From Pictodentalium vernedei (lineage: Eukaryota; Mollusca; Scaphopoda; Dentaliida; Dentaliidae), in the NCBI GenBank assembly GCA_031216915.1, contig CM062289.1:25439533-25503532 (forward strand): a stretch of DNA of 64,000 nucleotides. Direction: 5' to 3'. The translations under genes and the position numbers were made by a program. Numbering within the stretch: the first letter of the stretch is position 1; every line of letters starts with the position of its first letter. Positions 52,895 to 63,510 of this stretch are shown here, in pieces. Under the pieces are notes generated by a model, which ran no database searches, was not told the DNA's origin, and saw only the letters and a list, made by a program, of their open reading frames with translations.

Positions 52895-54260
52895 ACAGAC
52901 GCGGTTCGGCCTTGAAGAGCGAAATTTCCTATTTTGCCACATAATTGGTGACGTACGAAGGGGAGAGGAGGTGGGGATTGGTGTTTGGAAAACCTATTTG
53001 ATCGACTAATGAATGTGTGAACAGTTTCTTGGTTAATTACAGTTTGTAATTTACGTAGAGTGTCTCTTCTTATGTGGTCGAAATATGGACACTGGAAGAA
53101 GTAACGATCAGTTGTTTCACGTTCGCCACACAAGCATGCATAATGCCCCGAGACATGGTTATTGTACACATCATCGTTCAGATTACTGCAGTGCAATCAG
53201 AGTCCACAGTGTAAGATTTGTGCCTTACCTTACGAGATTTGCGGTTATTGTAGAACTGCGGTACTCTAGGCCTGTTGGATTCAAGAAATACTTTAAAGTT
53301 GGGAAGTGACTTATTAAAGACTTATTTCAGTGGGTAATGCTTTCCACAGTCTTGTGGCAGATGGAAGGAACGGGTTGCTGTGCTGCTCGGTTCGACATTA
53401 AGTAGTGCTTAAATCAGCAATCCCCCATAGATTGTATGAGTGTCTTTCTGGGGATGCAGGAGGAATCGTGTTGGAGATGTGAGAAGGTACCAGGTTGTGG
53501 TACATTTTAAAATACTGTGTTAGTCTGTGCGTTTCACGCCGTGTTTCCAGTGTTTCAAATCCCATTTCAGGAAGAAGTGAGGTTCTACCCACACCCCTAG
53601 GTCCTCCGGATATGACACGGGCTGCCTCGGTCTATATTTTGTCTAGTTCGTCTGCTGGATAGTACAGTTGTCCCAAACAGTGTCAGCATATTCTAGAAGA
53701 GGGCGTATAAACGCAAGGTATATTCTCTTAAGGGCTTTTCGGTCTCATTGGAACTTTACTCTTTGAACCTGGCGGCCGCTTTTCCGACCAGGAACATGAT
53801 ACGTCATAACGTCATTATATAGGGTGGCTGTTCAGTAAATGTGTGGAGTAGACTAATATATATTTTCAACGTGCAGCCCCGAGGCTGCACGTTGAAAATA
53901 TTGATTGGTCTACCCCAAATAATGAATATGGACTCTTCTAATTGCTGCCATTGACATTGCATGGAAGATACCACTAGTGTTCAAAGGGTTAAACTGTCTG
54001 ATAAAATTAACTATTTTCCATACTTTGGACTTAATGTCATTAATGTGAGACGCCCAGCCGCCACTGGGATCAAATGTCAAACCAAGATGTTTGTGATAGT
54101 CAACTTCCTTGATATCAGAGCCAAACATTTGTAGTGTGGGGTGGTTCGGTTTGTTAGAGTTCCGAGATATAATCAGAGGTTCGGTTTTACATGGGTCTTT
54201 GTTCAGAGAGTCGATGGGTCTTTGTTCAGAGAGTTTTCTTAGAAACAGGTTATTGTTTTG
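52895..54260 (-). pseudogene. LINE reverse transcriptase, 3' end, broken (right arm)
   Basis: The mirror of 7640-8972. The thumb part stays open longer here (about 54240-53910, with CKTEPLIISRNSNKPNHPT and KHLGLTFDPSGGW). The Cys/His tail CLCGERETTDRYFFQCP lies near 53120. The MITE at 53756-53996 splits it. It lacks the catalytic core. Confidence 0.7.
53756..53996. repeat. foldback MITE inside the LINE (right arm)
   Basis: The mirror of 7869-8111. Confidence 0.6.
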
Positions 54261-55006
54261 GTTTTGCCAACAAAAAAGGAAAATAAATGATAATTGGAGA
54301 GCAGTAGAACCAGGGGCATAGAGGACAATTTTCCCTCTACTTTTTTCCACAGACATGTCATGCGGTGGAAATTGGTTCATGGACATGTGTTAATATACGG
54401 TATTCCTGTAGTAGATTATTTGCAAAACCAAAACTTACTTCATATACTATACATGTAGTAGCTTCTGTATTAAAGATCTCAATTCAATATGAAGGTAACA
54501 TTTCTTATTCTTTGTGTGTTTCTTCTTCCAAACAAGTTCCAAACGGAGCCTTCATGACATGAATTTTCCCAATTGCATGGACCCCGGACTCACTCCCAAA
54601 AAGGGTAGAAGAACCCCTGTAAACCTAATTTGTCCCAACTGTCATGATTCAAAACATATTCCGACCCCTGCACCACCAAGGCCATTCCAAACATGGCCTG
54701 AAAGACCGTATTTTAACTTTTTGGTCTGGTACGTCCTTTCATGAAAAATGCATGAGCTCCCCAGCTCTTTTTTCGTTTAATTGCCACGTACCGTACTCAA
54801 CATTGGTCATGCTTGGACCCCAGCATCCCCCAATCGACCACATGCCCCCTTCTGCATGAAGCCGACAGTGTTTTGTACAGTTAAAACTAGAAGCCCTGTC
54901 ACGATCATTGCCCCCATCTCGGCTTAATTGCACGTAGGAATTGCGCGCAACTGCCATATCGAATGGCATCGAACGCACGGCAGGTTCTCCCGGTTACTCA
55001 TAGCAA
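54261..55006. other. unannotated arm sequence
   Basis: The mirror of 6863-7639. No gene is recognised. Confidence 0.4.
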
Positions 55007-55076
55007 ACACAGGCAATGTTTCTGCCAATGGACTTCCGGATTACCCGGAGGTCCATTGGCTTAAACATTGCTTGTG
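55007..55076. repeat. hairpin with the CCTCCGG tip (right arm)
   Basis: The mirror of 6794-6862, with tip sequence GGATTACCCGGAGG. Confidence 0.6.
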
Positions 55077-55445
55077 CAAAGGCCATATGCACATAATTTG
55101 ACTTACTACGGTCCTAATGCGTAGATTAACGCGCAGATCGACGTGCTATTTGTGCGCATTTCATGACAGTACTTCTAGTTTTAACTGTAAACTGTATGTG
55201 ACTTAAGCCTAAGAAGAAAATAAATCAGTCCCGTAAGAAAGCACATGATTACCAGCAGAGGCAGTGGAGCCGCGGGGGGGGGGGGGATGCATAGGGGGTC
55301 CGTGCCCCTCCACTTTTTTTCACAGATAGGTTCTGCAGTTACACAATAAGTTAAAATGGGCCATGTAAACGTTTCAATATACAGGCATTCCTGTAACATT
55401 ATTTGCAGATCCAAAAAATATTTCGCCAATGAATTCTGTCTTCGG

Positions 55446-55540
55446 TCCGTTTCTTCTTCTTTAACCATGTTCCACCCCGGAGACAAGCCTTTGGGGTGGA
55501 AGGTGATTGAGGTAGAAGAAACGGATTGGACATTGACCAC
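55446..55540. repeat. foldback hairpin (right arm)
   Basis: The mirror of 6322-6416. Confidence 0.5.
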
Positions 55541-56616
55541 AGAGCGGAATGCTCATCTAATTCGGAGACTGTAGTTTATCACGGTACATTTACCGACATA
55601 CGGTTGTAACGTTTCTCCCACAGGACCGAGACATGGTTGCCTTGAAAATCTGTGCCCCTCCACTATTCTCGAGTTTCCTCCATCTTTGGATAATTTAAAA
55701 CTTGAAGCCGCTGTAAATGGTGTCACATCATGGAAAATATCACGTGCCAGTTGGGAACCTCTAAAGTAACAAGTAAGCTGACCTTACGTCTCACAAATAC
55801 ACAAAGGCTGTCTATGTCCCATACCGTTCAAAATCACAAGGGTTGTCATTTTAAAAATCACGGTAGTGCGACGAAAGTTCGCGAAGGTACTGTCCCCAAA
55901 GCATACAAAGTATATACTAAATTAACACACTTATCTACGGACGTCTTTTAGTATTGCACTGAAAGACGGCCGAAGCATTTTTATTTCGTCTCTGTTCTCT
56001 TCTCGCTCCCATTGAATTAAGCTTTCTATCTATGATCGTCCTTGGAATTCTTATTCTTTTAAGCTATAAAATGGGATATACTGGTCCTATCTCTATATTG
56101 TTTTCATAAGATGTATATAAGACCTCCACATACCCGCGACACATTTATTTTCCCATTCTCACCTTTACTTTCTCTACGCTCGTCCACAGTCGACTTTCTT
56201 TATGCGACCCCATTGCTATTGCTAGCACACGTGGTCTACAGATGCTATTTTTAGCAATGGCATGTCACTAAAACGTGTAGTTCCACTCCGAGATGGAACG
56301 AAGCTTAACCAATCTTAGAATTTTATTTTATGTTTACATCCAACGAATCGGTCTCGGACTGGTCTGGGTGCACACTTTTAGTGAGGTCGTAAATGAAAAA
56401 TACAAGTAAAGCTGCATACAGAATGTGGGGTTAAAGTGGGTTGCTGAATGGATTCAGAACATCATGAAAAAGACCGGTCACGTAAATTACGCTAAAGGAT
56501 TTTTGGTGGTTTCTTTGATTTTTGATAAGTAACCCTTTTCTTTTTCTTGTGTTTTTGCATATTTTTATTGCTTAAATATACAAATACGCTGTTTATCTAG
56601 AGCTCTCATTTGTATC
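55541..56616. other. unannotated arm sequence
   Basis: The mirror of 5243-6321. No gene is recognised. Confidence 0.4.
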
Positions 56617-56737
56617 ATTAATCCTTTACCCAACGCAGACGGTATCAAAATTTATTATTTTAAATAACATTTTTTTAAAGTTTTTAAAAAATTTCAATAA
56701 AACCATATCATGTGACTCCTCGTTGGAACGGGCTCGA
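56617..56737 (-). repeat. 3' half of a foldback MITE (right arm)
   Basis: The mirror of 5125-5242. Its partner half is not present on this side. Confidence 0.55.
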
Positions 56738-57849
56738 CAAGCTTGTGTGGCAAAGCAGGGTTAAGTACCCAGAAAAAATGATCGTCTAGTGGATTTAAGT
56801 TCGGACTTTGGTTGTGTCTGTTGGCCACAGGTCAATTCAATGAGTCAAGTCATAGGTTCCCAGTTTCTTTGGAGTCTGCGGAAGTTTTTGAAGTACTGCA
56901 GCCACAGTGAATGGGTGAAGTCAAAAACACATAAAATGTACTTACAGTTTTCTATTTATTAAGCCCTAAGTAAAATTCCTACTTCTACACTGTTTCCCTC
57001 TGGCACGGAAATAGGAGAGACGAAATTAAAATACAAAATAATCTACTTCAAGATATTTCCATAATGTGTTCCATCTCCAACTGTAGTCTGGCCTGGCAGC
57101 GATCCTCCACGAAATTAGGAGAGAGTCTACAAGTTCTATGCACAGTGGAAGCCCAGAGAGAAGTGAAGTTCCTGGGTCCAGACTCCAGTATATATACTGT
57201 CGTGTACGTGACTCTGGAGAGCAGCTAGTCACGTCCACAAGAGCACAATGTCAAGGTTGAAGCCACAAAACGCCACATATGCCCCAAGATGGCGGAGAGG
57301 TGTTTCCTAATCCTACATCTCCGTCCTGGGACAGCAGGGGCATTCTGTGCTATCAGTATGAATTCTCACACTAAAATGACGTTGGCATGCTGTCTGTTAA
57401 GAATAATAAAGCTTGTCCTTGTGTTATTATCAGGGTCAGTAATACAGCACGAGGTGCCCTTATTTTATTACTGTACGTGCTTGTTTACCAAGTTCCCACC
57501 TCTTAAAGTAAGTCGAGGTTAGGGAAGGTTAGAAAACAGTGCAATTTCTGTCAAAAAGGTTTTGATGAGGTTAGTATAGGTCAGCCAACATCTGATGTTT
57601 ACTGCAGGAGTGTGAGAATAGTGTATAGTACGAATGCACTATTACATAATATTACTTAGAGATTCTGAATATTTTGAGAATGCATTGTCAGGTAGCTATG
57701 CCTAATTGTTCATATTTATTGAAGCCATAAAATCTTCAGAGAATTATTACCCAATGGGACTTGGCCATTTTTGTTAACACCTAGAGAGTCAAGACTTCCA
57801 GGCCAAAGTAAATTAATCCTATGGGTTCCATAGAGAGCATTTCGTCACA
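56738..57849. other. outermost part of right arm
   Basis: The mirror of 4012-5124. Similarity to the left arm becomes weaker over the last 70 bases and stops near 57849. Confidence 0.45.
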
Positions 57850-58194
57850 ATCCTCCCAACTAAGACTCAAGGTCCGGTAATAATTATCGGAGCTCGAATC
57901 TGGATCAGGACGATCAGGATTGCAAAACCAGGATTTGATATTTAACAAGAAATGCACTTCATGGATTTTAATTATCATCATCGTTAGTATTGACTGCAAA
58001 TCTATAGGAACGCTGCTAGACAAATGGATCACCTGCACATAGGGAATTACATTCAATGTTAAATAATTTCTGAACAATAACCCAGATATACCTGGACATA
58101 AAATAAGGTCAATTCATATCAGATGATTCAGGTGTAATTGACAAAAGAAATCAGTATAATCAAAGCTGTTCTTTCTTAAAGGGGTTCCCCAGAA
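57850..58194. other. start of right flank, no gene recognised
   Basis: Unique sequence after the palindrome. A 98-aa minus-strand frame (58077-57781) runs across the border into the arm; it has an acidic DPDSSSDNYY stretch. No family is recognised. Confidence 0.4.
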
Positions 58195-58988
58195 AAGGTC
58201 AAAGCGACACAAGGGACAATTATGTTTTTCTTGCATCCATGTTAACCCACAGTGTATATCACTATCTGAGTACATTGAGGACAACGGTATGCAGTACGTG
58301 GCCCTATAATATCAGACCAACATATCACATATCGCACATTGTCGATTGTCTCCATCAACTAGATTTTTATTCATTTGAACATATCGGAGAGTTTCGTAGT
58401 CAACCAAAGCTTGTTGTAAGACCTGAAAGCTATGTTGAGAATGTTCCCAATCATAAGTGTAGTCCACCTCCTCATGATGGAATACCTCACCAATCAAGAA
58501 CCTATACTGATGGGGATTATGGGGCATGACAATTTGAATAAATTCACTTGGGCGGAATGGACGGATCAGCTCAGTTGAGACGAATGCATCGTCCCATCGG
58601 CTGTTTCATAAGGAATTCTTTGGTCATAATAGGTTCTGTCCCACCATCGATCATTCCAATAACGAATGACGGCTAGATTGTGCTGCTTCTTGTGGAGTTG
58701 CTAATCGAGCCTCGTTCTCGATTACCACTAGGTGAGGCATCACAATTTCTTGCCCTAATCCCAAATCATGGAGACAATACAGTACCTGCATTCTAACCAG
58801 TTCCAGGTTGCTGGTGTTTTCATTTAAGTGGACCACATCCCATACACTGATCCGTTGCTGGAAAGCCGTGGCTCCATGTTGAAAGACCATAGGGATAGGG
58901 ATGCGACCTCTCTCCAGTACTCTTGTTGTTCCAGAATAAAATCCGAAAACGTCAGGATAGCCAAACAGAATGCAGATGTGGAGGCCAT
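58195..58988 (-). pseudogene. RING-type protein paralog, broken
   Basis: It starts MASTSAFCLAI at 58988 and matches the intact gene at 59407-60306 in block order: a WSF/ELW-type block, VWDVVHLNENTSNLELV (58850-58790), IRYWNDRWWDRTYYDQ (about 58660), an IRPFRPSEF block, and at the end CAICDML with a later HCGLTWMQEKHNCPLCR (about 58210-58260). These pieces sit in different frames with at least three shifts or stops. Both genes begin MAS and lie head to tail on the same strand, so this is a decayed tandem duplicate. The function of the family is unknown apart from the zinc finger. Confidence 0.65.
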
Positions 58989-59406
58989 TTTTTTTTTTTT
59001 AATTTTCACTAGCACAATTAATAAAATGATAAATGCTAAGTAAACAAAAATTATAAATGCTAATTAAACAAAATAAAGTGAAAGATTATACTCTAAAATC
59101 TAAACTAAAACAAATATTTATAATACACTATTCTACAGCTGTGCCATATGAACAATTCTACTTTCCCCCGTTAAGGTTCTTCATTAGTTTTTAATCTGTT
59201 GTTGCTAGTGAATAATCTAGGAGTCCCATCTAGAATGTCACTATATAATTTTGTTTCAATTTTGTTTACTTTATTTTACTTTATTGCATCACTAATTACT
59301 AATGACTACTTAATTCGCATAGGAGATGTGCTGGAGACAGTTTCCAAAAATGACAACAGTGCTCGACAGCGTGCAGATGTAGGGAGTCATATATGTTCTA
59401 AAGTTT
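58989..59406. other. spacer between the two RING genes
   Basis: AT-rich, with a T run at 58989-59000. It holds the 3' end region of the intact gene. No other gene is seen. Confidence 0.5.
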
Positions 59407-60306
59407 CTAAAACCTGTGGGCATTGATTCTAGAAGGTAGAGGAAGTTGTTGCTCGATGCCCCATTTGATCGATGCTCGACAGTGTGAGCAAGTAGCTTTT
59501 TCCTTCCATGCAGCCCATGTAAATCCACATTTAAGATGGACCTGATGACGACACTGGTGACACACGAAGCAATAATGCCGTCTTCGTGGTATTTCTATTA
59601 AACAAATACAACAAAGGTCTCCGAGACCCATATGAGAAATTCGTCCCACTGACGGTAATTCATTAAATTTCATAACTTCTTTCCGATCTTTTATTCTCTG
59701 CAATCTTTTGATTTCATGCCGAACCTGAGCTTCAAAGAGGAGTTCGTATTGACATGAACGTTTCTCTTGTTCATAAGTCACCTTTACATCGTAACCAAAG
59801 AATGTTTGAGTCTCGAGATGACTATTCAATTCCTCATCAAAGATCTCAAAATGCCAGAATGGACGAACCTGTCCAGGATTAGGCACTGGTTCACTTCCAG
59901 GAGCATTCCTACTATGATCATAGTACCGGCCATTCCAACAATGGTCATTCCAATAGTGTAGGACCTTGTCGGGACCAGTACCACTGGCTTCATACTGTGA
60001 GGCAATTCCTGTGGGCTTCACGGAATACACAAGACGAGGAAAAATTACTCGTTGTTCCTCTGAAAGGTAATACCAGTAATGAACCTCGTGTTGTGTTAAC
60101 TCATTATTGCCAGTCTCTGAATTATAATGTTGGACTTCCCAGTACCGAATACATTTTTGTTTTTGATGACTCCATAATTCTAGGGGGAATATTAATCTCA
60201 CCACATCTGCAATTAAAGAATGCTGGACGGCTTCATACCTATGTCGATTATATTTATCCTGTTCCTCCTGGAATTCTATAAACTCTGTAATATTTACTGA
60301 AGCCAT
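59407..60306 (-). CDS. RING-H2 finger protein of unknown family
   Basis: 299 residues from the ATG at 60306 (MASVNITEF), chosen because the paralog also starts MAS. The N-terminal 220 residues are rich in Trp, Tyr and His (for example ELWSHQKQKCIRYWEVQHYN, KVLHYWNDHCWNGRYYD) and match no family I know. The C-terminal end fits a RING-H2 finger: C232, C235, C252, H254, H257, C260, C273, C276. RING-H2 proteins are usually E3 ubiquitin ligases. There are no visible introns. It lies beside virus-like capsid genes and next to a broken copy of itself, so an accessory gene of a virus-like element is likely but unproven. Confidence 0.65.
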   Translation of the reverse strand: MASVNITEFIEFQEEQDKYNRHRYEAVQHSLIADVVRLIFPLELWSHQKQKCIRYWEVQHYNSETGNNELTQHEVHYWYYLSEEQRVIFPRLVYSVKPTGIASQYEASGTGPDKVLHYWNDHCWNGRYYDHSRNAPGSEPVPNPGQVRPFWHFEIFDEELNSHLETQTFFGYDVKVTYEQEKRSCQYELLFEAQVRHEIKRLQRIKDRKEVMKFNELPSVGRISHMGLGDLCCICLIEIPRRRHYCFVCHQCRHQVHLKCGFTWAAWKEKATCSHCRASIKWGIEQQLPLPSRINAHRF

Positions 60307-60797
60307 CCTCAATATTAATCAACAAAAACAATATAAGTAACGCAACTAATTAATCAAAATAAGAAGAAACCACTATAGGAAGAATTAAGTTTCTATACAC
60401 TAAAATTTACGCAAAGTAATGCGCTCCCCTGGGTTCATCAAAAAATTGGTGCACTCACTCTTTCGAGTATCTCTGTATCCACCAACTTTCAATTCAAATC
60501 GAATGTCTTGATTATGGGAGTCCTGTGTGCAAATTATCTAATACACTCCAGGAACTCCAAATTTTAATAATGTTGCACTGTGATCAGAATTACCAACTTT
60601 TTAAGAATTTTGACTATGGAATCAAGACAAACGCAGACAACCCGTGATCTTCATGCATCAGATTTCCAATTACGAGACATGCACAAAATTGGGAAACCAG
60701 ATCCATGAAAATCTTATATATATATTGTATAGTCTTATCAGACTTTTCTGTGTATAACAATAAAATCATTATTATCATTGTAACAACGATTATTCAT
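60307..60797 (-). other. intergenic with a possible coding remnant
   Basis: On the minus strand, about 60580-60405 reads in pieces as QDSHNQDIRFELKVGGYRDT and NPGERITLRKF before a stop, with an in-frame stop earlier. It could be the end of a decayed structural gene. The rest is AT-rich with an ATATATAT run near 60718. Confidence 0.35.
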
Positions 60798-61037
60798 TTA
60801 ATCTTCACTATGGAAGTTTGGTAACTGATAATGCCTATAAATAGTGTTCGGACCTGTTCGATAATCGAACGTTGACCCTGTGAAATGTCCAACATAATCT
60901 AGATGGTATTGTCGATAGTCAACAAAAGGTTGAAAACTACTTGGTCGTCCATCTGAGTGATATTGTGCTTGCCTTCGACGGCTATAGTCATGGTATCTTG
61001 CACAAAAAGGAGTAAATTGTGCCACATTTCTTGGCAT
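60798..61037 (-). CDS. small Tyr/Arg/His-rich hypothetical protein
   Basis: 79 residues, starting MPRNVAQFTPFCARYHDYSR and rich in Tyr, His and Arg. There is no known domain. It is placed back to back with the hexon fragment and could be an exon-like remnant or chance. The codon pattern is plausible and no stop interrupts it. Confidence 0.35.
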   Translation of the reverse strand: MPRNVAQFTPFCARYHDYSRRRQAQYHSDGRPSSFQPFVDYRQYHLDYVGHFTGSTFDYRTGPNTIYRHYQLPNFHSED

Positions 61038-61059
61038 GTGAAATCTATGATGTACACTG

Positions 61060-61821
61060 CTGGTAGTAGCCGCCGATTACAACAAGATCATGTACGGATT
61101 CAAACACAATCTGACGTTGATTCGAAAAGGAAACGATGATGCGATAGTGAGACTCACTGCAACCGATGCAGGTAAGATAACTCTACAGAAGATATCGTGG
61201 TTCGTTCCGCACGTGGAGCCTTCGGTTGTGGAAAAAACGCGTCTCTACAAGATCATAGAATCCAAGAGTAAATTACCCGTGGGATTTAGAATGAGACAGT
61301 GCGACACGGCTCGCATTCCACCCTCCACAAATCACTTTGATTAGAGATTGATGGTGAAATCCACTTCTGAGAGACCACGTTTCGTGGTTGTGTTTCAGAC
61401 CGATAGGGATGGGTCTCAGGTAAAGAATGTGTCGCTGTTCAATCACTGCCATTTGAGAAACATGCAAGTGTTTCTGAACGCCACAAGATATCCAGCAATT
61501 GATTACAATGCATCATTCGACAAGAACGATTTCTGCAGACTGTGCGGCGACACTGCTGATTTTAGAAAGAAGTATCACGGTCTAGACGAATTGATGAGCA
61601 ATCCTAACATATCTCCCAGTGAATACAAGTTGATGTATCCCATGTTCGTATTCAGCGTCAGTAAACAGAGTGAACGACTCAAGAGTAGCATCTTAGACAT
61701 TCAGATCAAGATGCAATTCGATAGGAACGTACCAAGAAAAACCGAAGCCTTCACCCTGACCCTGTCGGACAGAGAATTACAATTTGAATCGGATGGAAAT
61801 AAGATGTCGATCGTTCGATGA
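61060..61821 (+). pseudogene. hexon-like capsid protein, C-terminal part, with an in-frame stop
   Basis: One frame from about 61060 to the stop at 61821. It has YNKIMYGFKHNLTLIRKG, ITLQKISWFVPHVEPS, VGFRMRQCDTARIPPSTNHF, then TAG at 61342-61344, then RPRFVVVFQTDRDG, FNHCHLRNMQVFLNATRYP and DFRKKYHGLDELMSNP. The block order follows a second lineage of Polinton/adintovirus capsid proteins (a W.IPH.PS segment and later FDHC..N..LYLN). The N-terminal half is missing; sequence left of about 61060 is unrelated. The TAG stands where a Trp is common in relatives. A downstream ATG (61351) could allow a shorter product, but the protein is most likely non-functional. Confidence 0.6.
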
Positions 61822-61876
61822 GAGACGTGTGTGAAAAAAAATATATAAATAAAAATTTAAAAAAATAATTATAAAA
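61822..61876 (+). promoter_or_regulatory. short AT-rich spacer before the CARD gene
   Basis: 55 bases, almost all A/T, with AAATATATAAATAAAAA. It could serve as TATA-like element or 3' signal for the hexon. It is compact, as in viral genomes. Confidence 0.4.
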
Positions 61877-62173
61877 ATGAATGATAAAGAAAGAGAATAC
61901 TTAAGAAGAAACAGACATGTTTTGATTAAAAATATTTTGCAAGATTCGTTAGCAATAATTCTAGACACTTTAGTTGAAACAGAACCTTTGATATTGACTG
62001 ATTATATAAGACGTGAAATCGAAAGTAAAAGCTTGATAGAAGATAAGACCAGAAAACTTTTAGACACGTTGACATATAGAGGACCGACTGCTTTTCGAGA
62101 ATTTATAAAAGCTCTTCGAAATGCTAAAATAGATGTTGACGCGGGTTTCGAGATAGGTGATCCAATTTCATGA
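61877..62173 (+). CDS. CARD-only protein
   Basis: 98 residues, intact. The sequence follows the CARD fold of the death-domain superfamily: a basic first helix (EREYLRRNRHVLIKNI), a middle LTDYIRREIES segment, then the typical DKTRKLLDTLTYRGPTAF followed by REFIKALRNAK. CARDs recruit caspases and adaptors by CARD-CARD contact. A protein with little besides a CARD may block or bridge such complexes; ranaviruses encode a comparable vCARD. It lies 55 bases after the hexon on the same strand, in the virus-like block, so it may be an acquired host gene. The fold call rests on pattern; a profile search would confirm it. Confidence 0.7.
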   Translation: MNDKEREYLRRNRHVLIKNILQDSLAIILDTLVETEPLILTDYIRREIESKSLIEDKTRKLLDTLTYRGPTAFREFIKALRNAKIDVDAGFEIGDPIS

Positions 62174-62343
62174 GATGAAACATTATGAGAAATAACGTAT
62201 TAAAACAAAACCACCCCAAAAAATAAAGTAATGAGATCTAGAGAGATTGAACATCTTTCTAAATCTATTACTTTTTTTTTGTTTTTTTTGTTTTTTTTGT
62301 TTTTAATAATCACTCATTATTTTTAATTAATTTTTCCACGCGT
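62174..62343. terminator. convergent 3' region
   Basis: The CARD gene and the fibre-like gene end towards each other here. AATAAA is at about 62223 (plus strand). A T-rich stretch with repeated TTTTTTTTG lies at 62270-62305, followed by AT-rich sequence. It likely holds polyadenylation signals for both. Confidence 0.45.
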
Positions 62344-63361
62344 TCACTGTTTGTTCAAAGGATCTAGTTCAATCAGTAGGCTCACCACGGAAGTGGCGGC
62401 TTCAGGATTATTGGTTTTCATAACGAAATTAATCCTGTCTCCGGCGTTCACTTTGAGAGGCATGCTGAACATGCTAACATTCGAGTGTTGATTCTCAGTC
62501 TTTTCGACGCTGTATCTCTTATCGCTCTCTACTCCATTCACCACGCTGACCGCGCTGACCGCGCTGGAATCGAATTCGGGATCATGACCGAGACCAAATA
62601 AATTCTCACTGTTCATGTTGATGCCAGCCTCCATGGTTCCGCCAGATTGTTTGTTCAGGTAGAGATCATCCACTTGCGATTCTACATATTCTTGTGATAG
62701 TATCATGGCAGAATCTACGTAGCCCTTGTTGACTGCGGTTGACTCCGCATCCGTGTCTTCGACCTTCGATAGATTCAATATCTTGTTGAATCCCGCATTC
62801 AGATCCAATTTCATTTCACGTCTGTCAGACTTTCTCTGTTCCAGATCTACATAGTGTTTGGTCGCCACGTCCTTGGGATTCGTGGGAGTGGCCACGTTCA
62901 TTATCTTGTTAGAATTAGTGTTCAATTCCGATTGCATCATTTTCCGAATGTATCTATTTCTCAGGTGTTCACTGAATCTCATGTGAGAGTCGTCAGCGTA
63001 TTTCTTGGTCGCAGCATCGGTGGAATCTAGGAGATTCACGATGTTCACCAAATGTTTAGATTTCAGATCGAGATCATCGGTCATGGCTTTATCCACGTAA
63101 TTATCTAGCATGATTCGTTCGAAATCGGCAGTTCCCCCTGTCGACGTATTTTTTAGTGGCAGCATCTGCGAGATCTATCAGCTCGGGAAGATTGTAGAGC
63201 TTCTTATCGTTCATGTTCAAAGGTTCCTCTCGAGGTTCGTATCTCCAAACGTAACATTTGTCCAAGTTGGCAATGTCGTAACCATCGTCGACTTCGAGCG
63301 TCTTCCTCTTCTTTTTGGGTCGACTTTCGCCGGCACTTCTACCAAATTTATCAACTGGCAT
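62344..63361 (-). pseudogene. fibre-like repeat protein with one frame break
   Basis: A basic start (MPVDKFGRSAGESRPKKKRK, 63361) is followed by at least five repeats of about 35-50 residues. Each has a hydrophobic KI-NL or LVNIVNL block and then a conserved Lys/Asn-x-Tyr-Val/Ala-Asp signature (ATKKYVD, ATKKYADD, ATKHYVD, AVNKGYVD). The last 70 residues form a separate domain ending NPEAATSVVSLLIELDPLNK. Such repeats are usual in shaft or fibre proteins of Polinton-like viruses and phages. The frame changes near 63134-63138, at a run of five C on the plus strand; the frames overlap at 63101-63165. This may be a real mutation or a sequencing slip. It probably forms a virion spike or attachment part. 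Confidence 0.6.
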
Positions 63362-63510
63362 GTTGTTTTGAGATTTTTGTTTTAAAAAATATATTTCAAA
63401 CGCAGTTTATTAAAAAATGAATTATTTCACTTATTTTATTTTTCGTTTTTATTCGATTAAATTTTTTAAAATAATTTTTTACCTTTATATACTATAAAAA
63501 AAATCTCTCT
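63362..63510 (-). promoter_or_regulatory. AT-rich leader of the fibre-like gene
   Basis: Between the protease stop and the fibre-like start. On the minus strand TATAGTATATAAAGG lies at about 63486-63500, a TATA-like element, followed by an AT-rich leader. Confidence 0.4.

Larger units (their letters stand above)
28739..57849 (-). repeat. right arm of the palindrome
   Basis: The reverse complement of 4012-25655. It is about 7.5 kb longer, mainly because of the Gypsy element (38672-45906) and the longer minisatellite (35806-36405). It starts with AACCCGGAGGTCC, the left half of the MITE tip, and ends near 57849, where similarity fades. Pairs of mirrored positions sum to about 54,350-54,400 inside and about 61,860-61,940 outside the Gypsy element. 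Confidence 0.9.
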
